64,000 nucleotides of DNA from Nonomuraea sp. SBT364 (GTDB taxonomy: Bacteria > Actinomycetota > Actinomycetes > Streptosporangiales > Streptosporangiaceae), in the NCBI RefSeq assembly GCF_001083785.1, contig NZ_LAVL01000021.1:1-64000 (forward strand). Reading direction: 5' to 3'. The notes under the pieces were generated by a model, which was given only the letters and a program-made list of their open reading frames with translations, made no database searches and had not been told where the DNA came from. The number at the start of each line of letters is the position of its first letter. Position 1 is the first letter of the stretch. Made by a program: the position numbers and the translations under genes. Shown here one piece after another: positions 15,834 through 24,291 of this stretch.

Positions 15834-17084
15834 TCAGTGACCACGGGGCTCGGTGATCCAGCGGGCGGCGAGCAGCCCGGAGGCGGCGGTGAGCACGGCG
15901 GCGGCGACGACGGTGGCCTCCAGGCCGAGTGCGTCGGCCAGGACACCGGCGACGAGGGCTCCCGCGGCGTAACCGATGTCGCGCCAGAACCGGTAGGTGC
16001 CCAGGGCGTTGGCCCGCCAGGCCGGGTGGGCGTGGTCGGAGACGGAGGCGATCAGCGCCGGGTACACCATGGCTGTGCCCAGGCCGAGCGCCACGGCGGA
16101 CAGGATTCCGGCCAGCAGCGGACGCTCCAGCAGCGCCAGGGCCAGGACGAACCCGCCGGCCTGGACGAGCATGCCGTACACGATGAGGGGTTTGCGGCCG
16201 ATGCGGTCGGCGAGGTGGCCGGTGGGGATCTGCCCGAGGCCCCACAGGATCGGATACAGACCCTTGATCAGGCCGACCGCGGCCAGGCCAAGCCCGTAGT
16301 CGGTGAACAGCAGCGGGAACACGCCCCAGGTCAGGCCGTCGTTGAGGTTGTTGACCAGCCCGGCCTGGCTGGCGCCGCGCAGCGACCGCTCCCGCCAGGA
16401 GGTGCGTACGAACGTCGCCGCCGGCCCGGTGTTCCCGCCCTCGGGCAGCGGCTCGGGATGCTGGGCGAGTTCGAGGGCGACGTGGGCAGCGGTGTCGCGC
16501 ACGATGAGCGCCAGGGCCAGTCCGGTGGCGACGAAGACGACACCGATGAGCTCGGGGGCCGGGCGCAGCCCGTAGGCGGTGGCGAGGTAGCCGGTGAGCA
16601 GCGCGGTGACGCCGACCGCGGTGTAGCCGGCGGCTTCGTTGAGCCCGGTGGCCAGGCCGCGGCGGGCCGGCCCGACGAGGTCGATCTTCATGTTGACGGT
16701 CATCGACCAGGCCAGGCCCTGGTTGAGGCCGAGCAGCACGTTCGCCGCCACGATCCACCACCACGACGGCCCCCAGGCCAGCATGAACGGCACCGGCGTA
16801 CCGACCAGCCACCCGGCCAGCAGAAGCTGCTTGCGGGTGAAGCGCGCGGTCAGCGCACCGGCGGCGAGGTTGGTGGCCGCTTTGGTGAGGCCGAAGGCGA
16901 TGATGAAGGAGAACACCGCCAGGTCGCTGGTCAGGCCGAAGATGTCGGTGCCGATCAGTGGGACCGTGGTGCGCTCCAGCCCGACCAGGCCGCCCACGCA
17001 GACGTTGACGACGACGAGCAGGGTGAACTGCAGCCAGTTCTCCCGCAAGCCGAGCCGCACGGGCGCGGCCGTGCCGGAGCTCAC
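15834..17084 (-). CDS. MFS transporter in the sulfur locus
   Basis: 416 residues with about 12 membrane segments. The DR-x-G-RK loop motif appears as LADRIGRKPLIVYGM between helices 8 and 9, and TARFTRKQLLLAG between helices 2 and 3. The start ATGA overlaps the stop of the MBL-rhodanese gene, so the two form one transcription unit. Single MFS proteins beside rhodanese genes are common in actinobacteria; export or import of a sulfur compound is inferred only from position. Confidence 0.88.
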   Translation of the reverse strand: MSSGTAAPVRLGLRENWLQFTLLVVVNVCVGGLVGLERTTVPLIGTDIFGLTSDLAVFSFIIAFGLTKAATNLAAGALTARFTRKQLLLAGWLVGTPVPFMLAWGPSWWWIVAANVLLGLNQGLAWSMTVNMKIDLVGPARRGLATGLNEAAGYTAVGVTALLTGYLATAYGLRPAPELIGVVFVATGLALALIVRDTAAHVALELAQHPEPLPEGGNTGPAATFVRTSWRERSLRGASQAGLVNNLNDGLTWGVFPLLFTDYGLGLAAVGLIKGLYPILWGLGQIPTGHLADRIGRKPLIVYGMLVQAGGFVLALALLERPLLAGILSAVALGLGTAMVYPALIASVSDHAHPAWRANALGTYRFWRDIGYAAGALVAGVLADALGLEATVVAAAVLTAASGLLAARWITEPRGH

Positions 17085-18457
17085 CGGGCACCGCCCCCGG
17101 TGGCGTCGAGCTTCGTGCCGTGGGCGGCGGCGTAGTCGGCCGGGCCGCCGTCAAGGACGGTCACGCCGGGGTGACCGGCGCGTTCCAGCAGGCTCGCGGC
17201 GGTCATGGCGCGCTCGCCGTGCCCGCACCCCACCACCGCCCCTGCCGCGACGTCGGCGGCGCGGGCGGCGAGCTCGCCGAGTTCCAGGTGCAGCGCCCCG
17301 GGCACGTGCCCATCCGCATACTCGGCTGCCTGCCGCACGTCGAGGTACGGGCCGGCCGGTGCGCGGTCGGCGGTGACGAACGCGGTCGACGCCTGCGGAT
17401 GGCCGGCCGCGAGCCAGGCGGGTATTCCGCCGGCCAGATGTCCCGCCAGCCGCTCGTAGCCGATCTTGCGGGCCTGCCAGATGACCTCGTCCAGGTCCTG
17501 GCCGTCACCGACCACGAAGGCCAGGGGGGCGGTGTCGGGCAGCAGCCAGCCGAGCCAGGTGGCGAACTGATCGCGCAGTGGGATGGACAGCGCGCCGGGG
17601 ATGTGAGCGGCCGCGTACTCGGCCGCCGGGCGGACATCGACGACCTGGCCGCCGTCGGCGAGCAGCGCCCGGACGCGCTCGGCGTTCAGCGCGGGCAGCG
17701 GCGGCGTGCCGGTCAGGACGGCGGGGCCGCGCCGGTTGCGCTCGGTCAGCCGGTCGAAGTAGGCGGGGTAGGAGCCCAGGCTCGCCACCAACCGGCGGAC
17801 GAAGGTGTCCTCGTCCGGCGCGGCCAGCAGCGCGTTGGTGCGTTTCTGGGCGCCGATGGTGGTGGTGCGCTCGGCGCCGGGCGGGGCCGAGCAGAACGAG
17901 CCCGCGCCGTGGGTGGGCCACACCGCGGTCGCGTCCGGCAGGGTGGCCAGCCGGTGCAGCGAGCGGTACTGGGCGCGGGCCAGTTCCTCGGTGCGCTCGG
18001 CGCCGAGCAGATCGGTACGCGCGGCCGAGCCGACGATCAGCGACCCGCCGGTGAACACCCCCAGCTCCCGGCCGTCATCCAGCAGCAGGAACGACAGATG
18101 CTCATCGGTGTGGCCGGGCGTGGCCAGCGCGCGCAGCCGCAGCCCGCCGAGATCCACCTCATCCCCGTCGGCCAGGCCCCGGTGCGGAATGCCGCGTTTC
18201 CCGGCCGCCGAGGCGAGCACGGCCGCCCCCGTGTCGTGGGCGAGTTGCACGGCGCCGGACAGGAAGTCGGCGTGCAGGTGGGTGTCGGCCGCGTACGCCA
18301 CCCGCAGGCCGCGCCGGGTGGCGGCGGCGCGCAAAGCGCGCAGGTCACGGCTCGCGTCCACGGCCAGCGCCCGGCCGTCACCCAGATCGACCAGGTAGGC
18401 GCTGTTGCCCAGCCCTTCGTCCACCAGCGGTATCAGATACTCCTCGGCGAATCCCAC
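17081..18457 (-). CDS. Metallo-beta-lactamase-fold hydrolase with two rhodanese domains
   Basis: 458 residues from the GTG at 18457, chosen because GGAGG lies 7-11 bases upstream; an open frame extends further back. Residues ~1-235 form an MBL domain with the metal motif DTHLHADFLSG, then LATPGHTDEHLSFLL and VWPTHGAGS. Two rhodanese domains follow. The first (VVDVRPAAEYAAAHIPGA) has VVGDGQ where the catalytic Cys loop should be. The second has VVGCGHGERAM with the Cys present. The architecture resembles persulfide dioxygenase/sulfurtransferase fusions that detoxify persulfides. Divergent from the ArsR-rhodanese gene. Confidence 0.88.
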   Translation of the reverse strand: MGFAEEYLIPLVDEGLGNSAYLVDLGDGRALAVDASRDLRALRAAATRRGLRVAYAADTHLHADFLSGAVQLAHDTGAAVLASAAGKRGIPHRGLADGDEVDLGGLRLRALATPGHTDEHLSFLLLDDGRELGVFTGGSLIVGSAARTDLLGAERTEELARAQYRSLHRLATLPDATAVWPTHGAGSFCSAPPGAERTTTIGAQKRTNALLAAPDEDTFVRRLVASLGSYPAYFDRLTERNRRGPAVLTGTPPLPALNAERVRALLADGGQVVDVRPAAEYAAAHIPGALSIPLRDQFATWLGWLLPDTAPLAFVVGDGQDLDEVIWQARKIGYERLAGHLAGGIPAWLAAGHPQASTAFVTADRAPAGPYLDVRQAAEYADGHVPGALHLELGELAARAADVAAGAVVGCGHGERAMTAASLLERAGHPGVTVLDGGPADYAAAHGTKLDATGGGAR

Positions 18458-18529
18458 GATGTCCCTCCAAGATCTGGCCCCCGGCGGGGCCGGGCAGGGG
18501 CGCGCACCGCTCCCCAGAAGGTACGATAT

Positions 18530-18545
18530 TCCATAGATTAATGGA
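18530..18545. promoter_or_regulatory. Probable ArsR-type operator
   Basis: TCCAT-N6-ATGGA forms a short perfect dyad in an AT-rich stretch between the divergent MBL-rhodanese and ArsR-rhodanese genes, ending 8 bases before the ATG at 18553. The position fits autoregulation by the ArsR protein. Confidence 0.6.
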
Positions 18546-18552
18546 GGATTGG

Positions 18553-19230
18553 ATGAGTGACGCAACCCCCGCCCAGGCCAAAGCCCGGCTGTATGAGGCG
18601 TTCGCCGCCAGCGGCAAGGCGCTGGCCAGCGGAAAACGCCTGGAGCTGCTCGATCTGCTCGCCCAGGGCGAGCGCACCGTCGAGGCCCTGGCCAAGGCCG
18701 CCGGGCTGAACCTCACCACCGCCTCGGCCCACCTGCAGACCCTCAAGCAGGCCGGGTTCGTCACCACTCGCCGCGACGGCGTGCGTATCCACTACCGGCT
18801 GGCCGGTGATGACGTCGCCCAGCTGTTCGCGCTGCTGCGCAAGGTCGCCGAGACCCACCAGGCCGCCGTCCCCCAGGCACGCCTGGCCTATCTCGGCGAC
18901 GACAGGGCGGAGGAGGTGACCCGGGAGGAGCTGTACGCCCGCGCCCGGGCGGGCGAGGTGCTGGTGCTGGACGTGCGGCCGGTGGAGGAGTACCTGGCCG
19001 GCCACATCCCCGGCGCCGTGTCCATCCCGGTCACCGAGCTGGCCGACCGCATCGAGGAGCTGCCCGAGGGTGTCGAGATCGTCGTGTACTGCCGCGGCGA
19101 GTATTGCGTGCTCGCCTACGATGCGGTCCGGCTGCTGACCGGCCGCGGCCGCCGGGCGATCCGGCTCAGCGACGGCATGCTGGAGTGGCGGCTGTCCGAC
19201 CTTCCCGTCGAGGCCGGAGCACCCGCATGA
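18553..19230 (+). CDS. ArsR-family regulator fused to a rhodanese domain
   Basis: 225 residues from the ATG at 18553 (GGAGG upstream). The N-terminal winged helix is KRLELLDLLAQGERTVEALA with LNLTTASAHLQTLKQAGFV and the wing RRDGVRIHYRL. The C-terminal rhodanese domain has VLVLDVRPVEEYLAGHIPGA and the Cys loop VVYCRGEYCVLAYDAVRLL. The canonical arsenic CxC site is not in the DNA-binding helix. The rhodanese Cys, plus the second Cys three residues on, could sense persulfide. It is coupled by ATGA to the cysteine desulfurase. Confidence 0.9.
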   Translation: MSDATPAQAKARLYEAFAASGKALASGKRLELLDLLAQGERTVEALAKAAGLNLTTASAHLQTLKQAGFVTTRRDGVRIHYRLAGDDVAQLFALLRKVAETHQAAVPQARLAYLGDDRAEEVTREELYARARAGEVLVLDVRPVEEYLAGHIPGAVSIPVTELADRIEELPEGVEIVVYCRGEYCVLAYDAVRLLTGRGRRAIRLSDGMLEWRLSDLPVEAGAPA

Positions 19231-20414
19231 CCGGCGCGACCGGTGGGCCCCGCCCGCAGGCCCTCCAGCATCCGGGCCTGGCCGGCGGGCCGGTCTACCT
19301 CGACTACAACGCCACCACCCCCGTCGACCCGCGCGTGGCCGAACAGATGGCGGCGCACCTGGATGGCCTGTTCGGCAACCCGTCCAGCGGCCACCGCTAT
19401 GGTGTGCGGCCCCGTGCGGCACTGGGGCACGCCCACGAGCAGGTCGCCGCCCTGATCGGCGCCCGTCCGGACGAGATCGTCTTCACCGCCTCCGGTTCGG
19501 AGGCCGACCTGCTCGCCCTGCGCGGCGCGGTCCTGGCCGCCGGCCGCCCCCGCCCCCACGTGATCACGCAGGCCACCGAGCATCCGGCCATCCTGGAAAC
19601 CTGTCAGGCGCTGAAGCGCCTGTACGGCGCCCGGGTGACGGTACTGCCGGTCGATGGCGACGGGCTGGTGGACCCGGCCGTGCTGGCCGCCGCGCTGGAT
19701 GAGGACACGGTCCTGGTATCGGTGATGGCCGCCAACAATGAGACCGGCGCCCTGCAGCCGATCGCCGACCTCGCAGCGCTCGCCCATGCCCGGGGTGCGC
19801 TGTTGCACTGCGACGCTGCTCAGGCCGTCGGCAAGATCGGCGTGGACGTCGGAGCGCTGGGCGCGGACCTGCTCACCGTGGTCGGGCACAAGATGTACGC
19901 GCCCAAAGGCATCGCCGCCCTATACGTGCGCGACGGCGTCATCCTGGAGCCGGTCGTCTACGGCGGCGGCCAGGAACGCGGACTGCGCGCCGGCACCGAG
20001 AACGCCGTCCTGGCCGCCGCGCTCGGCACCGCCGCCGACCTGGCCGCCCGCGATCTGGCCGACGGCGAACCCGCCCGGCTGGCCGCCCTGCGCGACGACC
20101 TGCACCGCCGGCTGGCCGAGTACCTGCCTGGCCGGGTGCACCTCAACGGCCCCAGCCGGCAGCGGCTGCCTAACACGCTGAACGTCAGCATCGACGGCGT
20201 CCTCGGCCACGACCTGCTCGCCTCCGCGCCACAGCTCGCGGCCTCCACCGGATCGGCCTGCCACAGCGGCACCCACACCCCCTCCCCGGTACTCACCGCC
20301 ATGGGCCTGAACCCCGAACGCGCCCTTGCTGCGGTCCGGTTGTCGCTGGGCCGCTGGAGCACCGAGACCGACATCGAAACGGCCACAGCCGCCCTGATCA
20401 AGGCCGCCTCTTGA
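19227..20414 (+). CDS. Cysteine desulfurase (NifS/IscS family)
   Basis: 395 residues. Signature pieces: VYLDYNATTPVDPRV at the N-terminus, ATEHPAILETC, SVMAANNETGALQPI, HCDAAQAVGKI, the PLP-lysine VVGHKMYAPKG (near residue 217), GGGQERGLRAGTEN and the catalytic Cys in ASTGSACHSGTHTPSPVL. It removes sulfur from L-cysteine to make enzyme persulfide. It starts inside the stop of the ArsR-rhodanese gene. A small NifS fragment at 422-490 is nearly identical to one part of it. Confidence 0.93.
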   Translation: MTGATGGPRPQALQHPGLAGGPVYLDYNATTPVDPRVAEQMAAHLDGLFGNPSSGHRYGVRPRAALGHAHEQVAALIGARPDEIVFTASGSEADLLALRGAVLAAGRPRPHVITQATEHPAILETCQALKRLYGARVTVLPVDGDGLVDPAVLAAALDEDTVLVSVMAANNETGALQPIADLAALAHARGALLHCDAAQAVGKIGVDVGALGADLLTVVGHKMYAPKGIAALYVRDGVILEPVVYGGGQERGLRAGTENAVLAAALGTAADLAARDLADGEPARLAALRDDLHRRLAEYLPGRVHLNGPSRQRLPNTLNVSIDGVLGHDLLASAPQLAASTGSACHSGTHTPSPVLTAMGLNPERALAAVRLSLGRWSTETDIETATAALIKAAS

Positions 20415-20456
20415 CCACGCCCACCGGTCCAGCGTGAAACGACCCGCAGGAGAGGC

Positions 20457-22091
20457 ATGACCGACCACACCTCGCCCGAGATCACCACACCGGACACCAC
20501 CACAGCAGGCACCAGCGCACCGGGCCTCATCGTCCGTGGCACCAACGGCCAGGGGCTGGCCACACGCAGCGTGCACGCCGGCGAACACCGCGACGGCGAA
20601 GGCGCCGTCCACACCCCGCTGTACGCGCACTCCACCTTCGCCTTCCCCTCCACCGCCGACCTGCTCGACGTCGTCGAAGGCCGCAAGAGCGGCAACCTCT
20701 ACACCCGCTACGGCCTCAACCCCACCATCCGCTCCCTGGAGGACAAGCTCGCCGACCTGGAAGGCGGCCAGCAGGCGCCGGCCTTCTCCTCCGGCATGGC
20801 CGCCGAAGCCGCCACCTTCCTGGCCCACACCCGCACCGGCGAGCACATCGTGTGCCTCGGCGACGTCTACGGCGGCACCTTCGAACTCCTCGGCGCCAAT
20901 CTGCCGCAACTCGGCATCACCACCACCTTCCTGCGCGCCGACGAGACCGACCGGCTCGGCGAGGTGCTGACCGGCCGCACCCGCATCGTGTTCTTCGAAA
21001 CGCCGTCCAACCCGAAGCTGGACGTCTTCGACATCGCCGCGATCTCCGCCCAAGCCCGCACGGCGGGCGCGCTGACGGTCGTCGACAACACCTTCGCCAC
21101 CCGGGTCAACCAGAACCCGCTCCACCATGGCGCGGACCTGGTCATCCACTCGGCCACCAAATACCTCGGCGGCCACTCCGACCTGACCGCCGGCGCCCTC
21201 ATCGGGGCGGCCGAACTGCTGGCCCCAGTTGCGATGTGGCGCAAGAACCTCGGCCAGGTCATCGCCCCACAGGTCGCCGACCTGCTGGCCCGCTCCATCC
21301 GCTCCCTGCCCGTCCGCGTACGCGCGCAGAACGAGACCGCGGCCGCCGTCGCCGCCTTCCTCGCGGCCCACCCGTGTGTGCGCCGGGTGCACTACCCCGG
21401 CCTGGCCACCGGCGACGCGAAAAGGATCGTGGACGCGCAGATGCGCGGCAGCGGCGGCATGCTCAGCGCCGTGCTGGACGCCACCGCCGAGCAAACCGCC
21501 GCCGTGGTGGACCGGCTGCGCCTGTTCGCCATCGCCCCCAGCCTCGGCGGCGTGGAAAGCCTCATCACCCAGCCCATCACCACCACCCACCACGGCCTCG
21601 ACCCAGACGAGCGCGCCCGCCGCGGCATCACCGACAGCATGATCCGCCTGTCCGTCGGCATGGAAGACGCCGACGACCTCATCACCGACCTCGCCCAGGC
21701 CCTCGATCCGGAATCTCACCGGCCCGCTCCAGCGCCTTTTCCATGTTCCGGCCTGAGGGCACCGACGGGCCCTTGCGCCAGCGCTCCAGATCCGAGGCCC
21801 GCGCCCCCTCCGGTACCTCCAGCAGCCGGGCCAGAATCGCCTGCTGCCGCGGCGACAAGATGCCGTACAGCGTGTCATGCAGCCGCTCGGTTGCCTCATC
21901 GCGCACCCGGGCGATCAGCCGGGTCAGCGTGGTCACCCCCGGCAGCAGTACCTTGTTGGTGCGCAGCCAGCTCACCCCGTCGACGAAGATGCTCTTCTTG
22001 CCGTCCCCGGTGTTCCACGCCCGCGCGTCCACCCACGCGACAAACGCCGCCTCGACCGCGGAGACCTCCCGCAGCCCGTACGCTTTCTTGA
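20457..22091 (+). CDS. Cys/Met-metabolism PLP enzyme (cystathionine gamma-synthase/lyase family), C-terminus replaced by Tn3 antisense sequence
   Basis: The frame is 544 codons; family members are near 400. Residues 1-~417 are a regular gamma-family enzyme: GLATRSVHAGEHRDGEGAVH, YTRYGLNPTIRSLEDKLADL, AFSSGMAAEA, VDNTFATRVNQNPLHHGADL, PLP-lysine HSATKYLGGHSDLT and GGVESLITQP. At about 21710, after DLITDLAQALD, sequence antisense to a Tn3 transposase begins. About 125 Pro/Ser/Arg-rich residues follow with no family match. Only the last few native residues appear lost, so activity may survive. An N-terminal ~35-residue Thr-rich extension precedes the fold. Confidence 0.8.
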   Translation: MTDHTSPEITTPDTTTAGTSAPGLIVRGTNGQGLATRSVHAGEHRDGEGAVHTPLYAHSTFAFPSTADLLDVVEGRKSGNLYTRYGLNPTIRSLEDKLADLEGGQQAPAFSSGMAAEAATFLAHTRTGEHIVCLGDVYGGTFELLGANLPQLGITTTFLRADETDRLGEVLTGRTRIVFFETPSNPKLDVFDIAAISAQARTAGALTVVDNTFATRVNQNPLHHGADLVIHSATKYLGGHSDLTAGALIGAAELLAPVAMWRKNLGQVIAPQVADLLARSIRSLPVRVRAQNETAAAVAAFLAAHPCVRRVHYPGLATGDAKRIVDAQMRGSGGMLSAVLDATAEQTAAVVDRLRLFAIAPSLGGVESLITQPITTTHHGLDPDERARRGITDSMIRLSVGMEDADDLITDLAQALDPESHRPAPAPFPCSGLRAPTGPCASAPDPRPAPPPVPPAAGPESPAAAATRCRTACHAAARLPHRAPGRSAGSAWSPPAAVPCWCAASSPRRRRCSSCRPRCSTPARPPTRQTPPRPRRPPAARTLS

Positions 22092-22328
22092 TCTCGTCCT
22101 GGTGGTCGAACTGCGTCTGGCGCCGCTCGGTGTACTGCTTGATCTGCGAGACGTCCGCCACGCCGAGCTGATCGGCCAGGTAGTCGATCACCTCGGCCGG
22201 GACCTCGAGCGGGTCCGGCGGTCCGCGTCGTCGAGGAAGAACATCTTCTCCAGCTCGGCCCGCGTCGGCGCCCCTACGTAACGGCCGTGGGCGGCCGCCT
22301 CTTCATCGCTCAAGAACTCAACTGGCAT
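21712..22328 (-). pseudogene. Tn3-family transposase N-terminal fragment (DUF4158 type)
   Basis: From the ATG at 22326-22328 the minus strand reads MPVEFLSDEEAAAHGRYVGA and ELEKMFFLDDADR. After an internal deletion and frame change near 22200 it continues VIDYLADQLGVADVSQIKQY, ERRQTQFDHQDEIKKAYGLR and a region ending SGRNMEKALERAGEI. This is the DUF4158 N-terminal DNA-binding region of Tn3-family TnpA. Everything downstream, including the DDE domain, is gone; the break falls inside the PLP-enzyme gene. Confidence 0.8.
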
Positions 22329-22761
22329 GGGCCCCGAAAGTAGGACTCATCCATCAGCGCCGGCCAGGCTCAAGATCGAACTGTCACGGGAGAAACGGCT
22401 TCAGCGACCCTCTGAGCAGCACGTTTCTGCAGGTCAAGCGTGTCGGAACAGCCGTCCACGCCAAGCGGGGTTTCGGGGGCGGCTAAACGAGACTTTTCGT
22501 TCGCATGCTGCTCAACCCCGGTGACCATCCAGCCGGCGGGGTCGCCAGTGTCGGCCACGGCCATCACGCGATCTTCAGATGTCTTCACGAACTCCGAATG
22601 ATCATGTGATGGCCGTCTTCATGTGGCTGAACCGTCAAGACCTCGACGTGTCACTGGAGCACTAGGCCAGGTGGGGCCAGAAGACCCGTTCGAAGCCGTC
22701 TGCGAGATGGCGATCGATGGTCTACGAGTAACGGAGAGCGCTTAAACCGTGATACGGCGAT
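22329..22761. other. Non-coding or relic spacer
   Basis: No gene here is convincing. A 72-codon minus-strand frame (22370-22588, beginning MKTSEDRVMAVADTGDPAGW) has no recognised family and no clear ribosome site. The only identifiable element is the third copy of the 20-nt repeat at 22672-22691, shared with the IS630 remnant region. Confidence 0.4.
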
Positions 22762-23919
22762 ATGCGCCTGACGCGGGAATTTCACAGCCGATTGAGGCCA
22801 GGCTCGGTGCCCGTGCTGCGCGAGCCTCGGCCGGCAGTATGGTGGATCGTTTCGGCGGCGGTGGCGGTAGCCGGAACGGTGGGCGTGGTGGCATGGTGGT
22901 TGCTGTCCGGACTGCCCGCGCCGCGGGCCGATGCAGCTGGAGCAACGGCACGCAGCGAGATCATCCGAACTGCGCTGGCCGCCGGAGCCGGGGTGGGCGC
23001 GGCGATCACGCTGATGTTGGCCTTCCGCCGACAGCGCCACCACGAACTGGTCGAACATGTCGCCGCGCACGACGCGACCGAGCGGCGGGTGACCGAGCTG
23101 TACACCAAGGCCGCCGAGCAACTCGGCCACGACAAAGCTGCGGTCCGGCTGGCCGGGCTGTATGCGCTGGAACGTCTGGCCCAAGACAACCCCGGACACC
23201 GGCAGACCATCGTCAACGTCATCTGCGCCTACCTACGCATGTGGGGCCCGCCTCCCAGCCAGGAGTCTGCTCCAGCCACGCCGGGACCACACCCGGCCGC
23301 ACAGAACGGCGTTGACCAAGAAGGCGAGCTTCAGGTCCGGCTCACCGCGCAGCAAATCCTGATCGATCACCTGCGCGACGATCGGCGCAATCCCCACCTG
23401 CGGGTGACATCTCCGGGCGAGCAGTTCTGGGACGGCATGCGCATCGACTTGACCGGTGCCACCCTCATCGACCTCGACTTCACCTACTGCCGCACGGCAG
23501 AGGCGCTGTTCCGGAGGGTTACCTTCACTGGACAGGCCCGGTTCGACTGGGCGGTCCTGACCGGGGACGCGTGGTTCGACGGAACGACCTTCACCGAAGA
23601 GGCCAAGTTCTTGTCGGTCAACTTCGGCAGGGACGCCCGGTTCGACGGAACGACCTTCACCAAAGGGGCCGAGTTCGTCGGGGCGACCTTCAGCCGGGAT
23701 GCCTGGTTCAGCGGGGCGACCTTTGCCGGTGCCGCCCGATTCAACGGGGCGACCTTCACCAGGGACACTCGATTCGACGGGACGACCCTCGATCAAGGGA
23801 TCAGTTTTGACAGGGCCACTGTGAGGGAAGCGCCTGACATGAAAGTCACTGTCAGCGACTGGCCGGCAGGTTGGCACTTGCAACCGAACGGCAATGGCAC
23901 CTGGCGCCTCGTAAGGTAA
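22762..23919 (+). CDS. Membrane-anchored pentapeptide-repeat protein
   Basis: 385 residues. Two hydrophobic segments (WWIVSAAVAVAGTVGVVAWW near residues 27-46 and an IIRTALAAGAGVGAAITLML segment near 65-85) are followed by a cytosolic helical part, RVTELYTKAAEQLGHDKAAV and RLAGLYALERLAQDNP. This is a layout seen in actinobacterial pentapeptide proteins. From about residue 245 come ~10 tandem A/F-x-F-D/N-G-x-x-F repeats such as ARFDGTTFTKGAEFVGATF. They form a right-handed quadrilateral beta-helix, probably a protein-interaction surface. Function unknown. Confidence 0.85.
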   Translation: MRLTREFHSRLRPGSVPVLREPRPAVWWIVSAAVAVAGTVGVVAWWLLSGLPAPRADAAGATARSEIIRTALAAGAGVGAAITLMLAFRRQRHHELVEHVAAHDATERRVTELYTKAAEQLGHDKAAVRLAGLYALERLAQDNPGHRQTIVNVICAYLRMWGPPPSQESAPATPGPHPAAQNGVDQEGELQVRLTAQQILIDHLRDDRRNPHLRVTSPGEQFWDGMRIDLTGATLIDLDFTYCRTAEALFRRVTFTGQARFDWAVLTGDAWFDGTTFTEEAKFLSVNFGRDARFDGTTFTKGAEFVGATFSRDAWFSGATFAGAARFNGATFTRDTRFDGTTLDQGISFDRATVREAPDMKVTVSDWPAGWHLQPNGNGTWRLVR

Positions 23920-23960
23920 CCCGCCGCCAGAAAAGATCGTGCCACCAGTTCAGAGACACC

Positions 23961-24007
23961 CTCGGCCAACCACCCTCCGTCACCACCGAAAGTGGGCCAG
24001 AGCCGTT
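23961..24007 (+). repeat. 47-nt ISL3-type right-end repeat, copy 1
   Basis: This 47-nt segment matches 62862-62908 at 44 positions. At the second site it directly follows the C-terminus of an ISL3-family transposase, so it is most likely the transposase 3' end plus terminal repeat of the same IS type. Here the transposase itself is gone. Bases 24010-24291 beyond it hold no recognisable gene. Confidence 0.7.
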
Positions 24008-24291
24008 CTTCGTACGGTCCCCGTCAGCCGGCTTCGGGTTTCTGGCATGAGGACGCGGCGGGAGTTTCGCCAAGCCGGTCGAGGTGTCACGTGCGATGCC
24101 GTCGGCTTGAGTGGTGGCGGTGTTGCAGCGGATGGTCACCTCGGCAGAGAACAGATTCAGAAGGCGCATCGGCTGCGGGAGTTCGCCGAGGGTGCGGCCG
24201 AGTTGGCTTCGGTGCTGGTGGCGCATGCTGTGGACAGGCGCGGGAGCAGGTGTCCGCCCGGATGAGATCGTGAGACCTTCTCCGTTCTGGA

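Noticed and set aside
19920..21899. 659-codon open frame on the minus strand
   Set aside because: It is antisense to the cysteine desulfurase and PLP-enzyme genes; its composition is that of a GC-driven shadow frame.
23520..23810. CRISPR-like or satellite repeat array
   Set aside because: The repetitive DNA encodes in-frame pentapeptide repeats, with codon-level variation and no unique spacers.
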